In this document: positions 18,919-26,832 of the stretch, one piece after another
How positions within the stretch are numbered: position 1 is the stretch's first letter
Layout: each line of letters starts with the position of its first letter
From: Ignavibacterium sp.
Lineage (GTDB): Bacteria; Zixibacteria; MSB-5A5; GN15; PGXB01
Length of the DNA stretch: 64,000 nt
Assembly: GCA_020724775.1 (NCBI GenBank)
Contig: DYGG01000008.1
Span: 1-64,000, forward strand
Direction: 5' to 3'
Notes under the pieces: generated by a model
The model's input: only the letters and a program-made list of their open reading frames with translations
Database searches by the model: none
Told to the model about the DNA's origin: nothing
Program-made: the position numbers and the translations under genes

Positions 18919-20280
18919 TAGATAAGTGACATCAAGTATATCAATCCTTCCAGAATCGTTTACATCGCCTGCTACAGGCATTGGAATTGGCGGTAGACCG
19001 CCTTTAAAAATGAAATTTATTAAGTATATCACATCTCGTAAGTCGAGACTTGCGTCGCCATTGCAGTTACCGCAGGATAATGGATGAAAAGAACTGTCTC
19101 TTATCTTCAGGAGCATGAGGTCTCCTGTGCCACCGCCAGTGTAATCATAATTGACATATCCTGCCATATAAAACGACGAATCATACTTCAACTGGTTGGC
19201 TTCAATTCCAATACCGAAGGTTGAGTGCCCCGAGTTTTGATAGGTCTTGAACCACACCAAAGTTCCATCATAATTGACTTTCATAACAAATGATTCAATC
19301 CAAAGCCACTCACCGCGTGTCCCACAAATCAGAAAGCCGCCATCAGCCAGTGATTTCAAGTCATGCTTGGGATAGTGACCAAAGTGCATATCATAGGAGT
19401 TCATTAGTATCGAATCCCCATCGGAGGACACCTTTAGCAAGAAAGTGGAGGATTGCGCAACATAATCGACCCACTTTTCACCTGAAATTAGAATACTGTT
19501 GTCAGGGGCTATGTCAACCACACTTCCTATTAGAGAACTGTCGCCATAATTCTTAGAAAATAGAATGTTGCCTACTGAATCCAATCCAAATAAAGCTAAT
19601 TTCCTCTGACCCGCAGTTGATGGATTTGTTAATCCCAATGCGTAGATCGATCCGTTTTCTGAAACCGCGACATCTACTCCTGAATTATCTACCATTTTTC
19701 CGAAAGTACTTGTCCAGATCAATTCGCCTAACGAGTCGAGTCGTACCAAGTACACATCAGCATTGCTACTGTCAGCAGAAACTGCTGAGCCTATGGCTAT
19801 AAAGCCATTATGCACATAATTTTCAACGGTAACGAGCGCAGTGAAACCAGTGCTGCCATAGTACCTAGTCCACACGATGTTTCCAATGGAATCAATTCTC
19901 GTCAGAAAACCTGACGAGAGATTATTGGGTGCCGAAACTGTGCTGCCAGCAATTACATACGAGTGGTCATACGCAAGACAGATATCATGAGGTATTTCAA
20001 CATTTCCAAGGTCTATGATCCTAGACCAAATAGGACTACCCAAGCTATCAACCTTTAGAACCAAAATGTCTTGCGAGTCTTGCTGATTAACTTTGGAGTC
20101 CCCACATAAAACTATTCCTCCATCATAAGAAGGGGCTATAGCTACACATCTTGTTTCATACTCATCGCCATAGATATTTGACCAAATGATTTGTTGCGAG
20201 AATAACTCAGTATGAGTAGCCAGGATGCAGACAATCCCCGCACACAAAAGCCTAAATCTGTATACGAATTTTTTTCTCAA
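18874..20280 (-). CDS. Secreted repeat protein with C-terminal dockerin
   Basis: A 468-residue protein with an N-terminal signal peptide (basic start, hydrophobic core to about residue 28). Residues 30-395 are built from repeats of about 50 residues with the pattern W..YGxxxxDxxxDVxxxxDGGxxxxG, as in secreted predicted beta-propellers (lines such as LVRLDSLGELIWTSTFGK recur). No catalytic motif is seen. The final 65 residues are the dockerin-like module starting CGNCNGD and ending PAPNC. The gene is clearly more AT-rich than its neighbours. Its last 46 bases are identical to those of the next gene. Function unknown; possibly a surface-assembled binding protein. Confidence 0.8.
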   Translation of the reverse strand: MRKKFVYRFRLLCAGIVCILATHTELFSQQIIWSNIYGDEYETRCVAIAPSYDGGIVLCGDSKVNQQDSQDILVLKVDSLGSPIWSRIIDLGNVEIPHDICLAYDHSYVIAGSTVSAPNNLSSGFLTRIDSIGNIVWTRYYGSTGFTALVTVENYVHNGFIAIGSAVSADSSNADVYLVRLDSLGELIWTSTFGKMVDNSGVDVAVSENGSIYALGLTNPSTAGQRKLALFGLDSVGNILFSKNYGDSSLIGSVVDIAPDNSILISGEKWVDYVAQSSTFLLKVSSDGDSILMNSYDMHFGHYPKHDLKSLADGGFLICGTRGEWLWIESFVMKVNYDGTLVWFKTYQNSGHSTFGIGIEANQLKYDSSFYMAGYVNYDYTGGGTGDLMLLKIRDSSFHPLSCGNCNGDASLDLRDVIYLINFIFKGGLPPIPMPVAGDVNDSGRIDILDVTYLITFLYKGGPAPNCG

Positions 20281-20321
20281 TTGCCCTCCTATAATTTTAC
20301 AATAATATACTATATGACTAT

Positions 20322-20367
20322 CTTACCCGCAATTGGGGGCGGGACCTCCTTTGTAGAGGAAAGTTAT
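20322..20367 (-). repeat. 46-bp exact repeat, copy 2 (dockerin gene 3' end)
   Basis: Second copy of the repeat at 18873-18918, again covering the C-terminal end of the dockerin module and the stop codon. Confidence 0.85.
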
Positions 20368-22269
20368 CAGATAGGTGATATCAAGAACATTTATCGCGCC
20401 CGAGTTGTTTACATCGCCGGCGTCAAGCGATGGTGACGGAGGCGGTCCCCCTTTATAGAGGTAAGTAATGATATAGGTTGCGTCGAGTATGTTAACCGTA
20501 CCGCTCATGTTGACATCACCGCAGATATACTCGCAGGCGTCGCCGATACCATCCGAATCGGAATCGGCCTGCCCCGGATTGGCGACCGTCGGACAGTTGT
20601 CGCTGATGTCGGGAACGCCGTCATTGTCGTCATCAGAATCACAGGCGTCTCCCAGTCCATCCAGGTCATTGTCATACTGGTTGACATTGGGAATTGAGGG
20701 ACAATTGTCGCAGGCATTGCCATGCTGGTCGCCGTCATCATCCTGCTGGGTAGGATTGGCAATGAGGGGACAGTTGTCGAGATTGGCGCAGTACCCGTCA
20801 CCGTCAATATCGTTGTCAGGGTCAATGGGACAGGGGTCGCAGGCATCACCAAAACCGTCGCCGTCAGAATCGGCCTGGCTGGCATTGGCGACAGCCGGGC
20901 AGTTGTCACAGGGGTCAATAATTCCGTCACCATCCCCATCTCCCGCCGCAAGAGTTCCAAAATGAAGAGATGTATTCCCGCCGGACTGGTACTCCCAGCC
21001 GGTTCGGTTTCCTCCGTTGGCGATATCGGACAGTCTGTATTCGGCGGCGATATTGTCGCTGCCGCTGACATTGACCGGAGAACTCCAGACCGCGCCGCCA
21101 TTGCAGGTGAAAGAAGCGAAGAGCGAATCATTCCGGCTAAAGGTTATGACAAACTGATTGCCGGAGATATGCGCCAGGCGCGGATAATTCTCTGCAGCCG
21201 CCGTTCCGGCGATGACGACACTGTTGGTAAGATTGCTGATATTGCCGTCGCCGGTGTACCAGCAGACGATATCGGTATCGGCCGGAGAGGAGCCCTGATG
21301 CACCGCTCCGACTATAAGCAGTGCTCCATTGTATGAGGCTACCGCGGGGTACTGAATATGTATGGTGGAGTCGGTATATTGCTTACCGAGCGCTTCGCCG
21401 GTAGAATCAAAATTGCCGAAAAAATCCTGTCTGATAAACAACTGCCATTGCTGGCGACTTGGATTGAAGCGGTCATATACGGCGTAGGTCTTCTTGGTTA
21501 CCGGGTCGATAACGGCCGCGGTCGTAAGGCAGCCGTCGGCGTTATCATACCAATCAATAAGGGTATATCCCAGCGAATTTAATTGGAAAAATATCAACGG
21601 GGCGTCCACTTTGTTGCTTCCGGGATAGGTGCGGCTCATGACGAGCGACGCAAAGCCCCAATTCCAGGAATTGGCGGTGCTGTCGCAGGCGATATCAGCC
21701 ATTTTCATACTGTGCCATCCTTGTCCGGTATAATCAGCCCATCTTCCCTGCCAGGTAAGAACATTGGAGGGGTCAGGGAATTCGAGAATTATCACCGCCC
21801 CGCCGTTTAAGAACGATGCCGGCGTCACCAGAGTGGCGAAGAACCGTGAGGCGTTCCCCCAGTAGTCGAGCGACGGGTAGGTGGCGTTATAGATATCCCA
21901 GGCGCAACAGGTGGTCCAGTTGGCGCCATCGTTATTAGAAACATTCCACCAGATCAGATGGTCGGAAGATATGCCATCATAAAATTCATATCCGCGGAAG
22001 AGCATCCCGTTTGCCGCCCGCCCCAGAGCCGGATGCAACAGTTCCACCGCTGCCGGCGCTCCCTTAAGAGCGCTTTCCGTCTCCGGCGACGGCATTGATA
22101 GCGGGAGCGGTTCCAGAGGTGCCCTCAATTGATAGCGGGCGGAGTTGAATTCCGTGTCAAAAACTGATTGTGAAACAATCTGCTCCGCACCAAAGGCGGT
22201 CGGCAGCGCCATTACGAGAATCAGTGCCAGAATTTTTCCGGCGCCAAATCGAAAGAATCCTTGTTTCAT
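20323..22269 (-). CDS. Secreted protein with TSP3 repeats and dockerin
   Basis: A 648-residue exported protein; residues 1-28 form a signal peptide ending near AFGAEQ. Residues about 70-430 are a beta-rich region of unassigned family with many Trp and Asn, containing repeated DxSxxNxxW-like segments that resemble BNR/sialidase-type propeller blades, without visible catalytic residues. From about 441 to 580 come TSP3 calcium repeats (CDNCPxxANxxQxDxDGDGxGDACD), and 583-647 is the dockerin-like module, Cys to Cys 65 residues. It lies 42 nt upstream of the previous dockerin gene and may be co-transcribed with it. Probably extracellular; function unknown. Confidence 0.82.
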   Translation of the reverse strand: MKQGFFRFGAGKILALILVMALPTAFGAEQIVSQSVFDTEFNSARYQLRAPLEPLPLSMPSPETESALKGAPAAVELLHPALGRAANGMLFRGYEFYDGISSDHLIWWNVSNNDGANWTTCCAWDIYNATYPSLDYWGNASRFFATLVTPASFLNGGAVIILEFPDPSNVLTWQGRWADYTGQGWHSMKMADIACDSTANSWNWGFASLVMSRTYPGSNKVDAPLIFFQLNSLGYTLIDWYDNADGCLTTAAVIDPVTKKTYAVYDRFNPSRQQWQLFIRQDFFGNFDSTGEALGKQYTDSTIHIQYPAVASYNGALLIVGAVHQGSSPADTDIVCWYTGDGNISNLTNSVVIAGTAAAENYPRLAHISGNQFVITFSRNDSLFASFTCNGGAVWSSPVNVSGSDNIAAEYRLSDIANGGNRTGWEYQSGGNTSLHFGTLAAGDGDGDGIIDPCDNCPAVANASQADSDGDGFGDACDPCPIDPDNDIDGDGYCANLDNCPLIANPTQQDDDGDQHGNACDNCPSIPNVNQYDNDLDGLGDACDSDDDNDGVPDISDNCPTVANPGQADSDSDGIGDACEYICGDVNMSGTVNILDATYIITYLYKGGPPPSPSLDAGDVNNSGAINVLDITYLITFLYKGGPAPNCG

Positions 22270-22452
22270 ACGCTCGCTCCTTCACTTATTTGACCGGCAA
22301 GATGAAAATTCAAACTGACTCCGATCTGGAAAAGGTAGTATGATGAAATATACCGCCGGTCGATAAATTCAACAAGCGAAAAAAACAAAAGCCGCCCTGG
22401 AATCTGGATTTAAATAGTCGGTAATATTTTCCGATTGTAAATACTGACTGTC

Positions 22453-24585
22453 TTAAAGCCCCAGGAATATCCCGCCTTGATAAATCAGAAAAGCGGCGCT
22501 CCAGGCTAAGGCGGTTTGAAAGACGATAGAGAGCCACATCCATTTCGCCCCGATTTCCCGTTTTATCGCAATTACTGTCGCCAGGCAGGGAGTATATAGT
22601 AGCACAAAGACCATAAAAGCATAAGCCGCCAACCCCGAAATCCGGTTGCTCGGACTTTGCAGGACTGCCATTAGAGAGTCCGTGTTATCTCCCAGATGGT
22701 AGAGCACCCCCAATGTTGAAACCACCACTTCTTTGGCTACAAATCCGGTGATGATAGCCACTCCTAACTCCCAGTTGAATCCAAGCGGTCGAACCAGGGG
22801 AAGTGTAATCTTGCCGAGACGGCCTATAAATGAATATTCCAATTCTTCGGACGCTTTAAGACTCTGCAGACGGCTTATTTCGGCCGCCGCTTCTTCGGTA
22901 TTGATTGAAGTCAGTTGCTCAATCTGTGCGTCATAGTCCTGGGAGAAGTCGCTCTTCTTGGGAAGATATCCCAGCAGCCAGAGAATGACGGAAGCAATCA
23001 GAATGATTCCCCCCATTTTCTTGAGGTAGATATTGGTTCGCTCCCACATATGAATCAGCACCGAGCGGTAGGTCGGGATGCGATACGGAGGCAACTCCAT
23101 AACGAAGGGGGCATCTTCCGAGCGGAGAATAGTTTTCTGCATCAGACGCGCCATTAAGACGGCGGTAGCAATCCCGAGGAGGTACATGGAGAAGATTACA
23201 TTTCCGGCCTGCGCCCCGAAGAAAGCGCCGGCGAATAGAACATATACCGGCAGGCGGGCGCTGCAGGACATGAGAGGAATCAAGAGTATCGTCAGAATCC
23301 GGTCGCGGTGCGACTCCAGTGTCCGGGTCGCCATAATAGCCGGGACATTGCAGCCAAATCCCATCAAGAGCGGTATGAAGGACTTGCCATGCAGTCCCAG
23401 AAAATGCATCAGACGGTCCATCAGGAAGGCGGCGCGCGCCATATAACCGGAGTCTTCCAGCAAAGAAATGCCCATGAATAAAATCAGAATATTGGGCAAA
23501 AAGACCGCCACGGCACCGACTCCCCCGATTATACCGTCCGTAATTAAATCACTTATAACTCCGGAGGGGAGTATTCCGGTCAACAATGACTGCAACCAGC
23601 CAACGCCGGCGTCGATCCAGTCCATCGGATAAGCCCCCAGTTTAAAAGTTGCCTGAAATACCAGCCACATGAAAAAAAGGAAAATCAGATATCCCCAGAA
23701 CCGATGTGTAAGGATATTGTCGATTTTAACGGAGAGTTCCATCCGGTCGGAGGGCGGCTGTTTGACAACCTCTCGGATAATCCCGGCGATATAGCCGTAG
23801 CGCCCTTCCGTGATGGCGACTTCCGGGTCCTGACGAGTGGTGCTGCGCAAGTGGTGGAGCGATTGTCGGAGTTTGCGGTCGAGTTGGCCGTGTCGGTGAC
23901 GGTTGGGGGTATAACGACTCTTGACATCGCTGTCTCCTTCCAGCAGTTTTACCGCCAGCCAGCGGGGATTTCCGCAGGCGCGGCAACTGCCACAAGCCGA
24001 GACGGTTCGGGATAGGTCGGTCACCACGTCATCCAGTTTAGGCCCGTATGATACCGGCGGATGGCGATGTTTCTGGCTTCTGTTCTCGAGTAATTCCGAT
24101 GCCGCCTGCATTATCGCTTCCACTCCCTGCTCCCGATGGGCGATCGTTTTCACCACCGGCGCTCCCAGCAGTTGTGAGAGTTTCTCGGTATCGATATCAA
24201 CCCCCGCTTCCATCGCTTCATCCCACATGTTCAAGTCGATAATCAGGTCCACCCCCATTTCAATGAGTTGCATGGTCAGATACAACCCTCTTTCCAGATT
24301 GCAGGAATCGATAACGTTTACAACCAGATCCGGTTTTTCATCAAGAATGAAATCGCGGGCGACCTTTTCGTCGGGTGAGTAAGCGGTTAAACTGTAAGTG
24401 CCGGGGAGGTCAACCAACTGGATATCAAATTCGTTGTAACGTCGATAGCCGGTCCTCTTTTCGACAGTAACGCCGGGGAAATTGGCGACATGCTGGCGAG
24501 CCCCGGTCAGGGCGTTGAAAACTGAGGTTTTGCCGGAATTAGGATTGCCGGCGAGGGCGATCTTTATCGCAGATTTTTCATTCAC
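22453..24585 (-). CDS. feoB: Ferrous iron transport protein B
   Basis: A 710-residue FeoB. The N-terminal G domain has G1 GNPNSGKTS at residues 13-21, G3 DLPGTYSL and G4 NMWDEA; the membrane part has the FeoB blocks GFGCNVPAIMATRTL, SCSARLPVYVLFAGAFF and LLYTPCLATV. An unusual CxxCxxC cluster (ACGSCRACGNPRW) lies near residues 198-206 in the cytosolic linker. I use the GTG at 24585, preceded by GGGGAA; it overlaps feoA by 8 nt, while an in-frame upstream extension would run through feoA. It imports Fe2+ across the inner membrane using a GTPase switch, with FeoA and under the DtxR-like regulator upstream. Confidence 0.95.
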   Translation of the reverse strand: MNEKSAIKIALAGNPNSGKTSVFNALTGARQHVANFPGVTVEKRTGYRRYNEFDIQLVDLPGTYSLTAYSPDEKVARDFILDEKPDLVVNVIDSCNLERGLYLTMQLIEMGVDLIIDLNMWDEAMEAGVDIDTEKLSQLLGAPVVKTIAHREQGVEAIMQAASELLENRSQKHRHPPVSYGPKLDDVVTDLSRTVSACGSCRACGNPRWLAVKLLEGDSDVKSRYTPNRHRHGQLDRKLRQSLHHLRSTTRQDPEVAITEGRYGYIAGIIREVVKQPPSDRMELSVKIDNILTHRFWGYLIFLFFMWLVFQATFKLGAYPMDWIDAGVGWLQSLLTGILPSGVISDLITDGIIGGVGAVAVFLPNILILFMGISLLEDSGYMARAAFLMDRLMHFLGLHGKSFIPLLMGFGCNVPAIMATRTLESHRDRILTILLIPLMSCSARLPVYVLFAGAFFGAQAGNVIFSMYLLGIATAVLMARLMQKTILRSEDAPFVMELPPYRIPTYRSVLIHMWERTNIYLKKMGGIILIASVILWLLGYLPKKSDFSQDYDAQIEQLTSINTEEAAAEISRLQSLKASEELEYSFIGRLGKITLPLVRPLGFNWELGVAIITGFVAKEVVVSTLGVLYHLGDNTDSLMAVLQSPSNRISGLAAYAFMVFVLLYTPCLATVIAIKREIGAKWMWLSIVFQTALAWSAAFLIYQGGIFLGL

Positions 24586-24835
24586 TTGATTTCCCCAATA
24601 AAACTTCGACCTGAACCAGGGAGGCTTCACTTCGTCGGATAGTGATATGCCCGTTTCCGAGCAATATCTGAAGCGGGTCGCGAAGAGGCGCCATTTTGAT
24701 AAATTTGACGACCTCCCCTTTGCGGAATCCCAGGTCAAGCAGTCTCCGTCGAAGGGCTCCGCTTCCGGTGACTTCCGTTATCCGCCCGCTCTGTCCGGGT
24801 TTTAATTGGTCAAGACTCATTGATTTTACAGTCAT
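24578..24835 (-). CDS. feoA: Ferrous iron transport protein A
   Basis: An 85-residue SH3-like protein: PGQSGRITEVTGSGALRRRL followed by LGFRKGEVVKFIKMAPLRDP and GHITIRRSEASLV, the standard FeoA pattern. It assists FeoB in Fe2+ uptake. Two in-frame ATG codons (24835 and 24820) are possible, neither with a clear Shine-Dalgarno. It follows the regulator gene by 37 nt and overlaps feoB by 8 nt, so the three genes are read as one operon. Confidence 0.93.
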   Translation of the reverse strand: MTVKSMSLDQLKPGQSGRITEVTGSGALRRRLLDLGFRKGEVVKFIKMAPLRDPLQILLGNGHITIRRSEASLVQVEVLLGKSSE

Positions 24836-24838
24836 TGC

Positions 24839-24863
24839 TAAGTTTTATTGGTTCAATAAACTT
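24839..24863 (-). promoter_or_regulatory. Palindrome in the dtxR-feoA gap
   Basis: TTTATTG-GTT-CAATAAA is a perfect inverted repeat, extended outward by AAGT/ACTT with one extra base. It fills most of the short gap just before feoA. It may be an operator or an mRNA hairpin that masks the feoA start; there is no Fur-box resemblance. Confidence 0.4.
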
Positions 24864-24872
24864 TGGACAGGG

Positions 24873-25298
24873 TCAGGTCCTCGCCTTCCCCTGGAATTCT
24901 TCCATGCATGAGTTCTCTTTACTCAGGCAGTTTTGCACCATATCGATAAATAATTTGAGACGTCGCACCGCCTCGCGATTCAACCCATGCTCCATCCGGC
25001 AGGCGTTCTCTTCCGCCATCTCCGATGACAACCCCAGCACCTCCTGAAGAAATTTCCTCAGGACACGATGCGATTCATAAATTTCTTCAGCCATCTTCTG
25101 CCCTTTCGGATTGAGCGAAATCTTCCCGTAAGGGGTCTGCGAAATCATACCGTTCGCTTTGAGGCGGCTCACCGCAGAGAAGACAGTCGGCAATGTTACA
25201 CCGCGCTCCCGGGCGATATCGGAGATACCGACTGATTCAAGTTCCTGCGAGAGACGATAGATGGTCTCCAGATAATCTTCTTCTTTCCTTGTCAACAT
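24873..25298 (-). CDS. DtxR/MntR-family metal-dependent regulator
   Basis: A 141-residue regulator. The N-terminal winged helix (TRKEEDYLETIYRLSQE, then ISDIARERGVTLPTVFSAVSRL) and the metal-binding/dimerisation region with CRMEHGLNREAVRRL are typical of DtxR proteins; there is no C-terminal SH3 domain, as in MntR. An ORF extends 13 codons further upstream to 25337, but those codons coincide with an excellent promoter, so I place the start at the ATG at 25298. It heads feoA-feoB and faces the heme operon, which points to Fe2+-sensing control of iron uptake rather than Mn2+ homeostasis; this is inference from context. Confidence 0.88.
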   Translation of the reverse strand: MLTRKEEDYLETIYRLSQELESVGISDIARERGVTLPTVFSAVSRLKANGMISQTPYGKISLNPKGQKMAEEIYESHRVLRKFLQEVLGLSSEMAEENACRMEHGLNREAVRRLKLFIDMVQNCLSKENSCMEEFQGKART

Positions 25299-25308
25299 CT
25301 CGAAAGTG

Positions 25309-25337
25309 ATAATATTAGACGATTCTAACTTTGTCAA
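25309..25337 (-). promoter_or_regulatory. Promoter of the dtxR-feoAB operon
   Basis: On the minus strand TTGACA (25337-25332), a 17-nt spacer and TATTAT (25314-25309) form a near-consensus sigma-70 promoter. The transcript would start around 25302, only a few bases before the ATG at 25298, implying a leaderless or nearly leaderless message. Confidence 0.7.
25315..25328. promoter_or_regulatory. Operator-like palindrome in the dtxR promoter spacer
   Basis: TTAGACGATTCTAA is a perfect inverted repeat (TTAGA/TCTAA, 4-nt centre) lying exactly between the -35 and -10 of the dtxR promoter. The TTAG...CTAA arms resemble DtxR/IdeR boxes. Autoregulation by the DtxR-like protein is the natural reading. 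Confidence 0.55.
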
Positions 25338-25454
25338 GGGAAATCTGAATATGCTAATTGCGGCGAATCTATCGATGTAACTATCGTTGTATCAACATAG
25401 TACATTTATCATTTGTGAAATTGAGCGCAAAAAAGACTAAACAAATCTTATATA

Positions 25455-25472
25455 TTGTGAGATTTTTCACAA
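25455..25472. promoter_or_regulatory. Rex- or CRP/FNR-type box upstream of hemA
   Basis: TTGTGAGATTTTTCACAA is a perfect 6-6-6 inverted repeat. It fits the Rex consensus (TTGTGAAATATTTCACAA type) and also the TGTGA-N6-TCACA core of CRP/FNR proteins. Its centre is about 61 bp before the predicted hemA start of transcription. A weaker copy, TTGTGAAATTGAGCGCAA, lies at 25413-25430, 42 bp upstream. Confidence 0.5.
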
Positions 25473-25487
25473 AAAAATTTTTGAGCC

Positions 25488-25517
25488 ATGACAATTTTAT
25501 GACAAATTTAGTATAGA
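25488..25517 (+). promoter_or_regulatory. Candidate hemA operon promoter
   Basis: ATGACA (25488-25493), an 18-nt spacer and TATAGA (25512-25517) make a plausible promoter with a transcription start near 25524. A 19-bp element TTAGTATAGATTCTTCTAA (25508-25526) overlaps the -10; its ends form TTAG...CTAA like the dtxR operator. Confidence 0.45.
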
Positions 25518-25540
25518 TTCTTCTAATTTCTCCCCAGCAA

Positions 25541-26830
25541 ATGAAAGATACTATTATTAGAATGATAGCCGTTTCTGTCAAGATTGGGAAAGCCGGGCTG
25601 GAATTATTGGAAGCCCTTACTATTCCCGAATCGCTTCGTGCCGAGAGACTTCAGGCTCTCAAGAAACATCTTGGAGTCTCTGAACTGGTTTATGTCGCTA
25701 CCTGCAACCGGGTGGAGTTTCTGGTATCGGTACCGTCGGAGAAGACGGACGCCTCTCTGGTCAGGAACCGCATTCTTGATTTCTTCTTTCATTCCGGCGA
25801 CGAGAAAAAAATCAGTTTTGAGCCTTCCGATTTCCGTCTGTTTTCCGGACGGGAGGCAGTGCGGCATCTGTTTGAAGTAGCCTCATCTCTTGATTCCGTA
25901 GTTATCGGTGAAGCCCAAATTCTCGGGCAGTTGAAAGATGCCTATCAATTCTGCAAAGATCAGGGGTTATGTAACTCGATTTTTGAGCGCCTCTTCTCCG
26001 CCGCCTTCAAAACCGCCAAGATGGTCCGCACTGAAACGGAGTTAGGCAAGAAAGCGGTCTCGATGGCATCACTGGTATCTATTCGGCTCGATGAGATTAT
26101 CGCTGAGACCCCGGAAGCCCGCATTGCCATTATCGGCTCCGGCTCTATGACTCCCAAAATGGCGGAGATAGTTCGAAAGAGACATCACAATCAGATTCTG
26201 TTTGTAAACCGAACGGTTTCCAAAATAGAACCTTTTGCCCGGAAATATAACGGAATCGTATTAAGCCTTGAGGAGTTCCTGTCGGGAGGTCACAAGGTCA
26301 ATGTTGTAATCTCATCTACATCGTCAGAAAGACCGCTTTTCACGACTGAAAATATAAGCGCCATCATGGTGCCGGGTCAGAGGCTCCACGGTTTCGATCT
26401 GGCTATACCGCGTGATTTCGATTCCGCACTGGACGATTCGGCAACCCTGGAAATCTGGAATTTGGAGAAATTGAACTTGCTGGCGCAGAAAAATCGGCGC
26501 GAAAGATTCCGCACCGTTGACCAGGCTAATCGGATTATCGACGAGCAACTTCGGATATACCTGCAAAAAGAGATAACTCAGATGATTTCTCCCCTCTTTG
26601 ACTCCGCCCTTGATGAATCGATGATTCTGGCGGAAGAGGGGCTGGAGAATCTTTTTAAGAGCAGACTTGCCCATCTCTCGCCTGACGACCAGGCGGTTCT
26701 GCTTCACTGGAGCAAAAAAGTCCTCTCCCGCGCCTGCTATCTTCCCGCAAGACAACTTGCGGAAAAGATTGCAAATCACGATATTGAACAGGACAGAGAC
26801 CTGTCGCTGTTCGTCAAAATGGCGCGATAA
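25541..26830 (+). CDS. hemA: Glutamyl-tRNA reductase
   Basis: A 429-residue HemA that reduces Glu-tRNA(Glu) to glutamate-1-semialdehyde, the first committed step of C5 tetrapyrrole synthesis. The catalytic Cys55 lies in the conserved ATCNRVEF, followed by SLDSVVIGEAQILGQLKDAY and the NADPH domain with IIGSGSM and NRTVSK. The ATG at 25562 (residue 8, MIAVSVK) aligns better with the family N-terminus than the first ATG; neither has a Shine-Dalgarno. It opens the heme operon, with hemCD starting 2 nt after its stop. Confidence 0.95.
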   Translation: MKDTIIRMIAVSVKIGKAGLELLEALTIPESLRAERLQALKKHLGVSELVYVATCNRVEFLVSVPSEKTDASLVRNRILDFFFHSGDEKKISFEPSDFRLFSGREAVRHLFEVASSLDSVVIGEAQILGQLKDAYQFCKDQGLCNSIFERLFSAAFKTAKMVRTETELGKKAVSMASLVSIRLDEIIAETPEARIAIIGSGSMTPKMAEIVRKRHHNQILFVNRTVSKIEPFARKYNGIVLSLEEFLSGGHKVNVVISSTSSERPLFTTENISAIMVPGQRLHGFDLAIPRDFDSALDDSATLEIWNLEKLNLLAQKNRRERFRTVDQANRIIDEQLRIYLQKEITQMISPLFDSALDESMILAEEGLENLFKSRLAHLSPDDQAVLLHWSKKVLSRACYLPARQLAEKIANHDIEQDRDLSLFVKMAR

Positions 26831-26832
26831 TT

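Noticed and set aside
20489-21131. Ser/Pro-rich ORFs over the second TSP3 region
   Set aside because: Shadows of the coding repeats on the minus strand; the repetition is protein-level, not a DNA repeat array or CRISPR.
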